Positions 46,895-57,734 are shown, numbered from the stretch's first letter. The stretch is DNA of 64,000 nt from Microbulbifer yueqingensis (GCF_900100355.1 NZ_FNFH01000001.1:696963-760962); one strand, 5' to 3'. Translations and numbers: made by a program. The notes: a model not told the origin generated them from the letters alone.

Positions 46895-48175
46895 ATGATC
46901 AGAGACACATCGGGACAGGACATACAGCTGGAGCGCAGGCCCGCCTGGAAAAGTCCACGGCTGCTGCGCCTCGCGGGCGCCGGCGCCGCGGCAGCGGCAT
47001 TTCTTTTCTGGGGAATCAGCTCCTGGTGGAGCACCAGCTCGGTGGACGGCACCCTGTCCCTGTCCCGGATCAACGTCGCACAGGTACAGCGCGGCGACCT
47101 GGTGCGCGACCTGGTGGTACAGGGCCAGGTGGTGGCCGCCAACAGCCCCACCCTGTTCAGCCCTGCCCAGGGCATCGTGAAGTTCGCGGTCAAGGCTGGC
47201 GATATCGTCGAGGAGGGCCAGCTGCTGGCCGAGGTGGACAGCCCCGAGCTGTCCAACCAGCTGGCCCAGGAGCGGGCGCTGCTGAATAAGCTGACCGTGG
47301 AACTGGAGCGCCAGAAGATCCAGGCCAAGCGCCAGCGACTGGAAAACCAGCAAAAAGCCGACCTGGCCAAGGTCAACCTGGCCGCGGCGCGGCGCGAGCT
47401 GAGGCGCGCCGAGCTGTCCATGGAAAAGCAGATCATCTCGCAGCTGGACTTCGAGAAGGCCAGCGACGACCTGGCGCGCGCCGAGCTGGAGTATCGCCAG
47501 GCGGTGCAGAACTCCGAGCTGGAAAAAGAGGCCCTGGCCTTCGAGACCCAGACCCTGCAGCTGCAGGTCTCGCAGCAGACGTTGCAGGTGGAGGAGCTGG
47601 AACGCAAGGTACGCGACCTCAGGATCGTATCCCCGGTCAATGGCACCGTCGGCAGCCTGGCGGTTGCCCAGCGCAGTGCCATCCCGCCGAATGCGCCGCT
47701 GATGACGGTCGTCGACCTCACCAGCTTTGAGCTGGAGGCCGCGGTACCGGAAAACTACGCCGACGACCTGGGCCTCGCCATGGAGGTGGAGATCAACCTC
47801 GGCGGCAGGAAGCTGCCCGGCGAGATCACCGCCATTTCACCGGAGGTTATCAACAACCAGGTAATCGCCCGCGTGCGCTTTACCGACAGCCAGCCGGAAA
47901 ACCTGCGCCAGAACCTGCGCCTGACGGCGCGCATCCTGCTGGAGAATCGCGATGACGTAATGCTGGTCAAGCGCGGCGCCTTCCTCGACCAGACCGGCGG
48001 CCGTTACGCCTGGAAACTGAATGGCGAGCAGCAGGCAGAGCGGGTGCCGATCCAGATCGGTGCGCTCGGTCTCAACCAGGTAGAGATCGTCTCGGGCCTG
48101 AGCGAGGGTGACCAGATCATCATCTCTGCCGCCGAGGAACTCGATAACGCGCAGGTCATCGCGCTCAAACAATAA
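46895..48175 (+). CDS. Periplasmic adaptor (membrane fusion) protein, HlyD/MacA-like
   Basis: 426 residues. One N-terminal membrane segment (about 27-46) is followed by a biotinyl-lipoyl-like half (VQGQVVAANSPTLFSPAQGIVKF..VKAGDIVEEGQLLAEVDSP). A long coiled-coil hairpin follows at about 118-238 (LSNQLAQERALLNKLTVELERQ...), then the second lipoyl half (RIVSPVNGTVGSLAV) and a beta-barrel. It should link the inner-membrane ABC pump to an outer-membrane channel, probably TolC encoded elsewhere. First gene of a four-gene operon. Confidence 0.92.
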   Translation: MIRDTSGQDIQLERRPAWKSPRLLRLAGAGAAAAAFLFWGISSWWSTSSVDGTLSLSRINVAQVQRGDLVRDLVVQGQVVAANSPTLFSPAQGIVKFAVKAGDIVEEGQLLAEVDSPELSNQLAQERALLNKLTVELERQKIQAKRQRLENQQKADLAKVNLAAARRELRRAELSMEKQIISQLDFEKASDDLARAELEYRQAVQNSELEKEALAFETQTLQLQVSQQTLQVEELERKVRDLRIVSPVNGTVGSLAVAQRSAIPPNAPLMTVVDLTSFELEAAVPENYADDLGLAMEVEINLGGRKLPGEITAISPEVINNQVIARVRFTDSQPENLRQNLRLTARILLENRDDVMLVKRGAFLDQTGGRYAWKLNGEQQAERVPIQIGALGLNQVEIVSGLSEGDQIIISAAEELDNAQVIALKQ

Positions 48176-48214
48176 ATCGCATTGCAACAAATCACACAAA
48201 AGGGAACCAGAACC

Positions 48215-48916
48215 ATGCTGAAGATGCACAACATCCGCAAAAGCTACCGCACGGACACGATCGAAACCCACGCCCTGCGCGACTTCAACCTGGAAGTGAA
48301 GGAGGGAGAGTTCGTCTCGGTAACCGGCCCCAGTGGTTCGGGCAAGACCACTTTCCTCAATATCGCCGGCATGCTGGAGACCGCCTCTGGTGGCCAGTAC
48401 CTTCTCGATGGCGAGGACGTCAGCGGGCTCAACGACCGCGACCGCTCGCGCCTGCGCAATGAGAAAATCGGCTTTATCTTCCAGGGGTTCAACCTGATTC
48501 CCGACCTTAACCTGTTCGACAATATCGACGTGCCGCTGCGCTACCGGGGTTTCAACGCCAAGGAGCGCCGCCGCCGGATCGAGAAGGTGCTGGAGCAGGT
48601 GGGCCTTTCTGCCCGCGCCAAACACCTGCCGGCGCAGCTCTCCGGCGGCCAGCAGCAGCGCGTAGCCATCGCCCGCGCCCTGGCCGGCGAACCCCGCTTC
48701 CTGCTCGCGGATGAGCCAACAGGGAACCTGGACTCATTGATGGCACGCCAGGTGATGGAGCTGCTGGAATTCATCAACGAGTGGGGCACCACCATCGTGA
48801 TGGTAACCCACGATCCGGACCTGGCTCGCCGCGCGCACCGCAATATCCAGATCGTCGATGGCCAGGTATCCGACCTGCAGCACGCCGTCGCCGCAGCGGA
48901 AGCCGCTACGGCTTAA
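48215..48916 (+). CDS. ABC transporter ATPase, MacB/LolD type
   Basis: 233 residues. Walker A GPSGSGKTT (residues 38-46), Q-loop GFIFQGFNL, signature LSGGQQQR, Walker B FLLADEPTGNLD and the H-loop VTHDPD are all present, the hallmarks of the MacB/LolD/FtsE group. ATG 48215 is preferred over an upstream in-frame TTG at 48182; AGGGAA lies ahead of it. It is 40 bases from the adaptor and 11 from the first permease. Confidence 0.95.
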   Translation: MLKMHNIRKSYRTDTIETHALRDFNLEVKEGEFVSVTGPSGSGKTTFLNIAGMLETASGGQYLLDGEDVSGLNDRDRSRLRNEKIGFIFQGFNLIPDLNLFDNIDVPLRYRGFNAKERRRRIEKVLEQVGLSARAKHLPAQLSGGQQQRVAIARALAGEPRFLLADEPTGNLDSLMARQVMELLEFINEWGTTIVMVTHDPDLARRAHRNIQIVDGQVSDLQHAVAAAEAATA

Positions 48917-48927
48917 GGAGAGCAGCT

Positions 48928-50247
48928 ATGTTTGGATACTACGTTTCACTCGCGATCCGGAGCCTGCGCGGCACACCGGTCCTCAGCGCCCTTATGGTGG
49001 CCGCCATCGCCGTGGGCGTGGGTGCGTCGATGACGGTACTCACGCTCAATTACATGATGTCGCAGAACCCGCTGGCCCATAAAGACAATGTCCTCTACGC
49101 CGTCCAGCTGGACAGCTGGGATCCCAACGAGGCGTACCAGCGCAGCAATAACGAGATTCCCTACCAGTTGACCTATCGCGATGCCATGGCGCTGCTGCGT
49201 TCGGACATCCCCACCCGCCAGGCTGCGATGCATCGCTACGGGTTCACAGTCAGCTCGGACGATTTCGAGCTGCGCCCCTTCAGCGCGGAAGCGCGTATCA
49301 CCACGCGGCAATTTTTCGCGCTGTTCGACGTGCCCTTTGTCTACGGCGGCACCTGGGACGCTGACGCGGACAGGTCGCCGGTACAACAGGTGGTCCTGTC
49401 GAAAGCCACCAACGAGAAGCTGTTCGGAGGCGAGAACAGCGTCGGCCGGTCAATCGACCTCAACGGCGAGCCCTTTACCGTGGTGGGAGTCCTCGATCAC
49501 TGGAATCCGTCACCGAAGATCTACGACCTCAACAACGGCCCCTTCAACGAAGCGGAGGAGATCTACATACCCTTTGGCCTCCATCGCAAATTCGAAATTT
49601 ACAGCTGGGGCAACACCAACGGCTGGGCCAGTGGCGACAGCGGCGAGGGCTACGAGGGTCACCTGCAGAGCGAGAGCGTGTGGATCCAGTACTGGGTGGA
49701 ACTGCAGGACGAAGAGCAACTGGAGAATTACAGGGACTTCCTGACCGGCTATATCCGTGAGCAGAAGCAGCAGGGCCGCTTCCAGCGCCCGCTGAAGTTC
49801 GCCCTCACCAACCCCTCGGAATGGCTAGTGCTGAATGAAGTACTCAGTGACGACAACCGCGTACTGGGCTGGCTGTCACTGTCATTCCTGCTGGTATGTG
49901 TGGTCAACGCGGTGGCGCTGATGCTGGCCAAGTTCCTGCGCAAGGCGCCGGAAGCCGGTGTACGCCGTGCGCTGGGGGCGAGCCGCCATGCAGTGTTCGT
50001 GCAGCATCTGATCGAGAGCGGCTGTATCGGCGTGTTCGGCGGCCTGTGCGGCATCCTGCTGGCGCTGGTCGGCCTCGGCACCATCCGCCAGCTCTCTTTC
50101 GGCTACATCGACCAGGTTGCCACCATGGACTGGCTGATGATGCTGGCCGCCGTGGGCATGGCGATTCTCGCCAGCCTGCTGGCCGGTATCTACCCTGCAT
50201 GGCGGGTCAGCCGCACCAACCCTTCCCTTTACCTGAAAACCCAGTGA
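48928..50247 (+). CDS. ABC transporter permease, FtsX/MacB family (first)
   Basis: 439 residues. The start at 48928 has AAGGAGAGC upstream; an upstream in-frame stretch is out of context. One N-terminal membrane helix, a large periplasmic MacB-core domain (about 45-300) and three C-terminal helices with the FtsX motif PEAGVRRALGASRHAVFVQHLIES. It pairs with the second permease at 50258, so the pump likely has two different transmembrane subunits rather than a MacB homodimer. Confidence 0.93.
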   Translation: MFGYYVSLAIRSLRGTPVLSALMVAAIAVGVGASMTVLTLNYMMSQNPLAHKDNVLYAVQLDSWDPNEAYQRSNNEIPYQLTYRDAMALLRSDIPTRQAAMHRYGFTVSSDDFELRPFSAEARITTRQFFALFDVPFVYGGTWDADADRSPVQQVVLSKATNEKLFGGENSVGRSIDLNGEPFTVVGVLDHWNPSPKIYDLNNGPFNEAEEIYIPFGLHRKFEIYSWGNTNGWASGDSGEGYEGHLQSESVWIQYWVELQDEEQLENYRDFLTGYIREQKQQGRFQRPLKFALTNPSEWLVLNEVLSDDNRVLGWLSLSFLLVCVVNAVALMLAKFLRKAPEAGVRRALGASRHAVFVQHLIESGCIGVFGGLCGILLALVGLGTIRQLSFGYIDQVATMDWLMMLAAVGMAILASLLAGIYPAWRVSRTNPSLYLKTQ

Positions 50248-50257
50248 GGACAGCACC

Positions 50258-51466
50258 ATGTTGGAACTGAAACCCATGTTGTCCGCCCTTTGGCGCAACA
50301 AGATCTCGGCGATGCTGATTGCGCTGCAACTGGCCCTTACCCTGGCGATTGTCAGTAATGCCAGCGTTATCGTGCAGGACCGCATCGAGAAGATGGCTCG
50401 CCCTACGGGCATGCCCGTTGAGGACCTGATCGCGGTCACCTTCCAGCCAATCGCGCAGGATTACGACATGCATGGAGCGGTGGTCGCAGACCTCGACCTG
50501 CTGCGCTCCATTCCCGGTGTGGTGGATGCCACCCACACCAACCAGATCCCGGTGTCGGGCTCCGGATCGGCCAGTGTGTTCCACAGCCAGCCCAACCAGG
50601 AAATTGGCGGCGAGGTGTCCAACTATTACGAGACCGGCCCCCACTTTATGCAGACGCTGGGTATGAACCTGGTCGCCGGTCGCAACTTCACCCCGGCTGA
50701 CATGCGGGTAGTCCAGCCCAACGAGGATGCCCGCACCCAGGTGGCCATCATCACCCGGCAGATGGCGGATGCGCTCTACCCCGACGGCGATGCCCTGGGC
50801 AAGTCTTTCTACAACTCCAATGGCACCGACCCGGTCGAGATTATCGGCATAGTCGAGCGTCACCTGGGCGCCTGGGTGAGCTGGTCCAAGGCGGGGAACG
50901 TGATCTTCTTCCCGCGCCTGCAGGAAAACAACTTCAAGCGCTACATGGTCCGTGCCGAGCCCGGCCGGCGCGACGAAGTACTGAAAGCGGTGGAAAAGCA
51001 ACTTGCCGAGCGCGACCCACAGCGAGTGATGCATATCGAGACGCTGTCCGAGCGGCTCGAGCGCAGTTACATGAGCGACAATGTCATGGTCAAGGTGCTG
51101 TCGGCAGTCGTGACCCTGCTTACCTTTATCGTCGCGCTGGGGATCGTGGGCCTGACAGTGTTCTGGATCAACCAGCGCCGCAAGCAGATCGGGGTGCGCC
51201 GTGCGCTGGGTGCCACCCGCGCCAACATCAGCCGCTATTTCCTGGTGGAAAATAGCCTGATTGCCGTGACCGGACTGGCGCTGGGCATGGCCGGGGCGCA
51301 GATCGCCAATCACTTCATGGTGTCCTCCTACTCGCAGCCCGCGCTGTCGTTGCCCGTGCTGTTGGTCTGTGCGTTAATACTGGTGAGCGTCAGCCTGGTG
51401 GCCGCCCTGGTCCCCGCCCTGCGCGCTGCCAATATCTCGCCGGCCACGGCCACCCGCAGTGTGTAG
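50258..51466 (+). CDS. ABC transporter permease, FtsX/MacB family (second)
   Basis: 402 residues with the same plan: N-terminal helix (NKISAMLIALQLALTLAIVS), periplasmic core, and the C-terminal FtsX motif (RRKQIGVRRALGATRANISRYFLVENSLI). Only ten bases separate it from the first permease. The two are clearly paralogous but divergent. Together with the adaptor and ATPase they form a MacAB-like tripartite exporter. Substrate unknown. A terminator follows. Confidence 0.93.
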   Translation: MLELKPMLSALWRNKISAMLIALQLALTLAIVSNASVIVQDRIEKMARPTGMPVEDLIAVTFQPIAQDYDMHGAVVADLDLLRSIPGVVDATHTNQIPVSGSGSASVFHSQPNQEIGGEVSNYYETGPHFMQTLGMNLVAGRNFTPADMRVVQPNEDARTQVAIITRQMADALYPDGDALGKSFYNSNGTDPVEIIGIVERHLGAWVSWSKAGNVIFFPRLQENNFKRYMVRAEPGRRDEVLKAVEKQLAERDPQRVMHIETLSERLERSYMSDNVMVKVLSAVVTLLTFIVALGIVGLTVFWINQRRKQIGVRRALGATRANISRYFLVENSLIAVTGLALGMAGAQIANHFMVSSYSQPALSLPVLLVCALILVSVSLVAALVPALRAANISPATATRSV

Positions 51467-51491
51467 TTGAGACCCTCCAGGCTAACTGGAC

Positions 51492-51516
51492 AACGGGCGC
51501 TCGCGCCCGTTTTTTT
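51492..51516 (+). terminator. Rho-independent terminator after ABC operon
   Basis: Stem ACGGGCG-CTCG-CGCCCGT followed by seven T. It separates the transporter genes from the regulator genes, so the latter need read-through or their own promoter in the short gap. Confidence 0.92.
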
Positions 51517-51540
51517 ATGTTTGACCAAGCGATACCGGTA

Positions 51541-52889
<1,349 letters not shown>

Positions 52890-52890
<1 letters not shown>

Positions 52891-54218
52891 TGCGGTTGCA
52901 GCTTAGTCTCGAAGCCCGCCTGTTCGCTGTCGGTACGATCGCGGTACTGGTCGGCGCAACCCTGCCGCAGTTACTGCAGGGGCTCGGCGCCGGTCTACGG
53001 CTTGGCTGGAGTGCAGGGCTGGCCGCGGCCCTGGTCGTACTGGTCCTTCTCCTGCGGCTGGTGATCCGGCCGCTGAACCAGACCCTGCAGGCGCTCGAGG
53101 GTGGCCTGCTGAATTTCCGCGACGGCGACTTTTCTGTATCCCTGGCCATCAAGCGCAACGATGAACTGGGCCGCCTGGCGCTGCTGTATAACGACGCGGG
53201 CGAGATACTGCGACGTGAACGCGCCCATATCTACCAGCGCGAGCTGCTGCTGGACACCATGATCCAGAGTTCACCCCACACCCTGCTACTGGTGGACCAG
53301 GGGGGGCATATCATCTATGCCAATGCCAGCGCCCGCCACCTGCTGCACAGGGGCAAACCCATCACCGGCATGCTGCTGGCGGACCTGCTGGAAACCTGCC
53401 CGCCCGAACTGGGACGGGCAATCCGCAGTGGCGAGGACGGCCTGTACAATTACAGCGACGAGCACGGCGGCCACTCCCAGCACGTCAGCAACAGCGTCTT
53501 TGTGCTGAACGCCCAGCGGCACCGGCTGGTCCTTATCCGCGAGATGACCCGGGAACTCACCCGCGCAGAGGTGCAGGTCTGGAAGAAGGTCATTCGCCTT
53601 ATCAGCCATGAACTCAACAATTCCCTCGCCCCCATTTCCTCCATGGCGCACAGCGGTAAGCTGCTTGCACGACAGCCCGACAAGCAGGAGATGCTGGAGC
53701 GGGTCTTCGACACCATCGCCGAACGCTGCCAGCACCTGACCGAATTTACCCAGGGATACGCGCGCTTCGCCAAGCTGCCGGCGCCGAGCCGCGAGGAAGT
53801 CGACTGGAAAAAACTGATCGAGCGGATCGAGCCTCTCCACCACTTTACCCTCTACAACAAATTACCCAGCCGCCCGGGCTTTTTTGACCCGGTGCAAATT
53901 GAGCAGGCCCTGCTGAACCTCTTCAAGAATGCCGCCGAGGCCGGCAGCAGCCCGGAGGACACGGAGCTGGAGATAAGAGCCGACCGCAATGGGCAGACCA
54001 TACTCGTGCGCGACCGCGGCGCCGGGATGGGGGAGAAGGTCCTGCAACAGGCGCTGTTGCCCTTCTACTCCACCAAGCCGGATGGGATGGGGCTGGGGCT
54101 CGCCCTGTGCCGGGAAATAGTCGAGGCGCACGAGGGCAATATACAGCTGCACAACCGTGCGGGTGGCGGCTTGCAAGTGAGCCTGTTCCTCCCCTGGCCC
54201 CAGTCTCCCCAACCCTGA
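52890..54218 (+). CDS. Membrane sensor histidine kinase (NtrB/NtrY-like)
   Basis: 442 residues. Two membrane helices (about 10-30 and 38-60) with a very short periplasmic loop, HAMP region (about 60-110), PAS domain (about 117-215), H-box with H240 in LISHELNNSLAPISSM, and an ATPase domain with NLFKNAAEA, RDRGAGMGE and GMGLGLALC. The short loop suggests it senses in the membrane or cytoplasm rather than the periplasm. The ATG overlaps the regulator's stop (TGATG). Confidence 0.93.
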
Positions 54219-54501
54219 GAGTTCTCTCTGGTGGCGGCCCCAGCCAGGGCTTTTTCTTTCGCGATCTGCTGCCCCGCAGCCAGTGGAGGTAACAGCGACG
54301 GCAAAACCCGGGGCTCCGGCCACACACTCCTTGGATACGCACTGCCAACAGGGATGCGCCCCCTGAAGCCTGAACGCAAGTGATTCGCACCTGCACCGCC
54401 TTTCTCAGCCACCCGATTGCGCTACTCTGCGCCCCTGCCCTGGACTAACCTGTTAAGCGGAACGCCATTGTTAGGTCATTTTCCGAAGAGGTTATTCGAT
54501 C

Positions 54502-54771
54502 ATGAGCAATGACAAGCGGAACATCTCGCGGCGCAAGTTTCTCAAGCTCAGCGGCTGCGCCGCAGTGCTGATACCGGCAGCAATCATCGCCACCGATCGC
54601 AGTGTGGCCCAGGGCAAGGCCAGTAAGGAAGCAGTGAAATACCAGGACACGCCCAAGAACGGCCAGAAGTGCAAGGACTGCCAGTTCTGGGTAGATCCGG
54701 ATGCCTGCCAGGTGGTGGAGGGGACTATCAGTCCCGATGGCTGGTGCAATCTCTACGTCAAGAAACAGTAG
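54502..54771 (+). CDS. High-potential iron-sulfur protein (HiPIP)
   Basis: 89 residues. A Tat signal (SRRKFLKLSG at 9-18) exports the folded cofactor-loaded protein. The mature part has the four cluster cysteines C57, C60, C69 and C82 (C-x2-C-x8-C-x12-C), the HiPIP arrangement for one [4Fe-4S] cluster. It would carry electrons in the periplasm. AGAGG precedes the ATG. Stand-alone gene; the electron donor and acceptor cannot be inferred. Confidence 0.9.
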   Translation: MSNDKRNISRRKFLKLSGCAAVLIPAAIIATDRSVAQGKASKEAVKYQDTPKNGQKCKDCQFWVDPDACQVVEGTISPDGWCNLYVKKQ

Positions 54772-54789
54772 CCGGAGCCGGCCCGGCCG

Positions 54790-55758
54790 TCACGCCGGGA
54801 TAGACTGCCCACCCCGCAGCTTGTTGATATCCGCCCGCGGCGGTGCACCGAACATGCGGCTGTATTCGCGGCTGAACTGGGACGGACTCTCGTAACCCAC
54901 ACGGTAGCTGGCAGATGCCGCCTCAAGGCCCTCTGCCAGCATCAGGCGACGAGCCTCGTGCAGGCGCAGCTTCTTCTGGAATTGCAGCGGGGACAGGCGC
55001 GTTACCTGCTTGAAGCTGTGGTAGAGCGACGACTCACTCATGTTTGCGATTCCCGCGAGTTCGCGCACCCGTAGTGGCTCGGCATACCGCTCCTGTAGTA
55101 TCCCTATCACCCGGGCGATACGGCTCGACTGGCTGTCCGCCACGGACAGCTTGCGCAGGTGAGGGCCCATTTCGCTCACCAGCACCCGATAGATCAGCTC
55201 ACGACGGGCGAGCGGTGCCAGGATCTTTGCGTCCGCGGGGGTATCCGCCAGCTCCACAAGCCGCGAAAGCGTCCCCAGAATACCCCGGTTGATCCTCGCA
55301 ACCCGCAGCCCGCATGAGCTGTCGTCGCAGTTGCCTCCACTCTCCAGGGCCGGAGCGCGCTCGCCCAGCTCCAGCACCAGCTCTGACACCTCGGCGGGAT
55401 CGACGGTCAACTTGATTCCCAGGTGGGGAGACTTGGGGGAGGCTCCAAGGACATGGCCAGTCACCGGCATATGCACCGAGCAGGCGAGGAAGTTGAGGGG
55501 CCCGTAAACCATTTCCCGGTCCCCGAACTGCATCAGTTTGTTGCCCTGCACGATAAAGCCGAGGCAGGGCTCCAGCACCGACGACGTACAGTTGAGATCA
55601 CTTTCCGCGCGGAATAGCGTCACGCCTTCCACGGGGGCCTCCAACAGTCCCTCACCAGGCAACAGGCGCTGCATGGTCGACGCCAGGCGCTGGCGAGCGG
55701 GCTCCAGGGTAGCATCGGCCACGGCCGGCCCTGAGTGCAGTGTTGGCATTGCGCCCAT
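54790..55758 (-). CDS. AraC-family transcriptional regulator
   Basis: 322 residues. The N-terminal cupin-like domain (SSVLEPCLGFIVQGNKLMQFGDREMVYGPLNFLACSVHMPVTG) is that of the AraC_N group. The C-terminal pair of helix-turn-helix motifs (RVRELAGIANMSESSLYHSFKQVTRLSPLQFQKKLRLHEARRLML and SYRVGYESPSQFSREYSRMFG) is complete. GGGAGAG lies ahead of the ATG. Candidate operator repeats occur upstream (55854-55969). Target genes unknown; autoregulation is likely. Confidence 0.93.
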   Translation of the reverse strand: MGAMPTLHSGPAVADATLEPARQRLASTMQRLLPGEGLLEAPVEGVTLFRAESDLNCTSSVLEPCLGFIVQGNKLMQFGDREMVYGPLNFLACSVHMPVTGHVLGASPKSPHLGIKLTVDPAEVSELVLELGERAPALESGGNCDDSSCGLRVARINRGILGTLSRLVELADTPADAKILAPLARRELIYRVLVSEMGPHLRKLSVADSQSSRIARVIGILQERYAEPLRVRELAGIANMSESSLYHSFKQVTRLSPLQFQKKLRLHEARRLMLAEGLEAASASYRVGYESPSQFSREYSRMFGAPPRADINKLRGGQSIPA

Positions 55759-56060
55759 CTGAGGCTCTCCCGGCCGGCATTCCGGCCCTTCTACTCAAGG
55801 CCCCCAGTATACGGAATTTTCACTGACTCATTCACATGAATTGCAGGATCGGGCAACCACTGGGAAGAATCAAGCAAATGCCAGCCTTTTCGCGAAATCC
55901 AGTCTAAAAACCACTTATCAGGAGAATTTTTTTGCACCACTGATCAGGGTGGTTGTACAGGGCAACCACTGGGCAGAAGCGCACAAGGAGGATCGGGCAA
56001 TTCAGCCCTGACCCGTTCATTCTTGTAGGCCGACCCCTTCCACTCCCCGGGGAGCACAAA
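55759..56060. promoter_or_regulatory. araC-like promoter region with CAACCAC repeats
   Basis: No gene. CAACCAC occurs at 55854-55860 and 55963-55969, and its complement GTGGTTG at 55949-55955. The last two make a perfect 7-7-7 inverted repeat (55949-55969). A 12-base direct repeat AGGATCGGGCAA is at 55845-55856 and 55989-56000. The arrangement resembles multi-site AraC operators upstream of the divergently positioned regulator. Confidence 0.5.
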
Positions 56061-56429
56061 TCAGGGCTTGTTCACCCCCTCAAACCTGGCGGAAGGAAAG
56101 ACGAGCACGTAAAACCTGGTGAGCAGAGCGAGAGGCAGACAGGTGAACAGGATGATCAGGCCGAGCATCCCCCGCATAAGGTCACTCCCCTCCTCGTTAC
56201 GCTCTTGGCTGTCAGCCAGGTAAGCGCGGTAACAGTGATCCCGTCCGTCGAGGGGATAGAAAGTGAAGTCGATTATCGACTCCATCAATTCCCAGTAAGG
56301 CCGCACCGGCGTCTCGCTGACGCGGGCGAAATAGCCTGTCCGGGCAGATATTGTGGAGTCCGGGTTACCGCCGGCAATCGCATTTCCGAGCTGGTCGATG
56401 GCGACCAGCACACCACCTATCCAGCTCAT
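56061..56429 (-). CDS. Hypothetical membrane protein resembling phage-associated small proteins
   Basis: 122 residues from ATG 56429. The pattern DQLGNAIAGGNPDSTISARTG...DFTFYPLDGRDHCYRAYLA resembles a small family often found in phage regions (a Gly-rich start, a TISAR motif and a HC near the middle), recalled rather than searched. A membrane helix follows (MLGLIILFTCLPLALLTRFYVL). No other phage gene is near, so it may be a domesticated or solitary relic. Function unknown. Confidence 0.5.
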   Translation of the reverse strand: MSWIGGVLVAIDQLGNAIAGGNPDSTISARTGYFARVSETPVRPYWELMESIIDFTFYPLDGRDHCYRAYLADSQERNEEGSDLMRGMLGLIILFTCLPLALLTRFYVLVFPSARFEGVNKP

Positions 56430-56564
56430 TGTGCTGCCCCGGTACTCTTGCACTGATTATCCGCGACCCGCCCAGCTGATTCGCTGGAGGCTTCCTGCTC
56501 GCGCCGGGAAACAGCCGGTGAGGACAGAAGTACTGCGCTCACCCTTCAAGCGGCAACAGAAAAG

Positions 56565-56885
56565 TTATTTCGACCAATCGTAGAAGCCGGCGTGATAAAC
56601 CGGCTTCAGGACAAATGGCGAGTAGGGACCCGCGCACCAGGCTCCGGTGTCGAGCTGGTAACAGTGGACCCCGCCGGCGAAACACTGGGAGGCATCCGCC
56701 ACCAGAGGATCACCTGTCAGGCAGGTGCGCGGGAATGCCGGCGTCTCTTCGACCGGCACGGAGCGGTAGCCGTACATCGGCGGTGCCCCACACAGGTCGC
56801 CCCAGAAACCGTCCAAGCTGGTGCCAGCACAACCAGCCAGCAGGCAGCCGGCCGCAAGCAAACCCATGGCTGGTTTATTTCTCAT
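56565..56885 (-). CDS. Small cysteine-patterned lipoprotein A
   Basis: 106 residues. Signal peptide with lipobox CLLAGC, then a mature part with four spaced cysteines in the last half (C-x12-C-x6-C-x8-C). The next-upstream lipoprotein (56875) has C-x12-C-x5-C-x8-C, so the two are paralogues. The start overlaps that gene by 11 bases, so they are translated together. Periplasmic or outer-membrane attached. Not recognised. Confidence 0.75.
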   Translation of the reverse strand: MRNKPAMGLLAAGCLLAGCAGTSLDGFWGDLCGAPPMYGYRSVPVEETPAFPRTCLTGDPLVADASQCFAGGVHCYQLDTGAWCAGPYSPFVLKPVYHAGFYDWSK

Positions 56886-57144
56886 AGACTATGCACCGTT
56901 TGCCCCCGGATATATCGAAGCACTGTGCCGTGGGCGGACAGATCGATCCCTCTGCGAGCTCCTCGGCATCGCCCGGACAGGAGCCGTAATTGGCGCGCGG
57001 CTCCGGCGCGGGTGCGCGGTACTCTGCAGCCCGGGGTACAGGGGGGTTGTAAGGATAGACGACCTGGTCGCGGGGATCGGGAGTACCGCAACCAGCGAGC
57101 AGGGCTGCCGAAACGGCGGAAAACAGGATGCTGCGCTTTAGCAT
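56875..57144 (-). CDS. Small cysteine-patterned lipoprotein B
   Basis: 89 residues. Signal peptide and lipobox ALLAGC, a proline-rich stretch, then C-x12-C-x5-C-x8-C (CPGDAEELAEGSIC, C, CIVYEK). Paralogue of the gene downstream (56565). Two disulfides are plausible in the periplasm. Function unknown. Confidence 0.75.
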   Translation of the reverse strand: MLKRSILFSAVSAALLAGCGTPDPRDQVVYPYNPPVPRAAEYRAPAPEPRANYGSCPGDAEELAEGSICPPTAQCFDISGGKRCIVYEK

Positions 57145-57281
57145 AAGAAGATCACCTCAATATTGCTGCGGTGGTCGATTTCCGGTTCCTTCCGCCGAAT
57201 TGCGGCATCCTTTCCCGGCACTCCCCCGGGCTCGCGGCCAGCGGGAATACCCGTTTACAACAAGCTACCTTCCGCTCTCTG

Positions 57282-57551
57282 TCAGTAAACCCGCATGATC
57301 GGGAAAAACCAACAGGGCGAACCGACTTTTCTCAGCTCCGAGTCCACCGAACATTGCCGACTGCTGGATGGCGGCAGGTAAGCGTTGGGCTGGTAGTACC
57401 CCACCTCGACAAAGTTTGCGCTGGGTCGGACATCGTCCGGGTCGAAGAAGAAGGGGTCATTCCGGCCATCGGATTCGACCGGGGCAAAGATGCATCCCTG
57501 CAGTGCCGAGGCCAGCATCGCAGAAAGAGCGAACATCCCTATGCGCTTCAT
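57282..57551 (-). CDS. Small lipoprotein C, possible shortened paralogue
   Basis: 89 residues from ATG 57551 (GAGG about ten bases upstream; a GTG start 15 bases earlier is less likely). Lipobox SALQGC. Only the first cysteine pair of the pattern remains (CSVDSELRKVGSPC, C-x12-C); the protein then ends. No frameshifted continuation with the missing cysteines was found. Possibly a truncated relative of the two genes downstream. Function unknown. Confidence 0.65.
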   Translation of the reverse strand: MKRIGMFALSAMLASALQGCIFAPVESDGRNDPFFFDPDDVRPSANFVEVGYYQPNAYLPPSSSRQCSVDSELRKVGSPCWFFPIMRVY

Positions 57552-57734
57552 TTCCGAATACCTCACAGTTTCGATCTGCGCTTTTAGCGGTCACACCCCA
57601 AGTTTAGCTGGCGTGTGATTGTGCTTGGCCGCGGACGGGAAGATATGCGCGCGTTTCAACATCAAGCGGGGGAGGCGGGGCGGAAAAGCGGGAAGGATGC
57701 AGGAGAAGGGGAATTAAATGACAGGAGGGAGAGG

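Noticed and set aside
54235-54270. Terminator after the histidine kinase gene
   Set aside because: Only a 4-bp GCCC/GGGC stem precedes the T-run; too weak to call.
57200-57281. Frameshifted continuation of lipoprotein C with the missing cysteines
   Set aside because: Other frames do not restore the C-x5-C-x8-C pattern.
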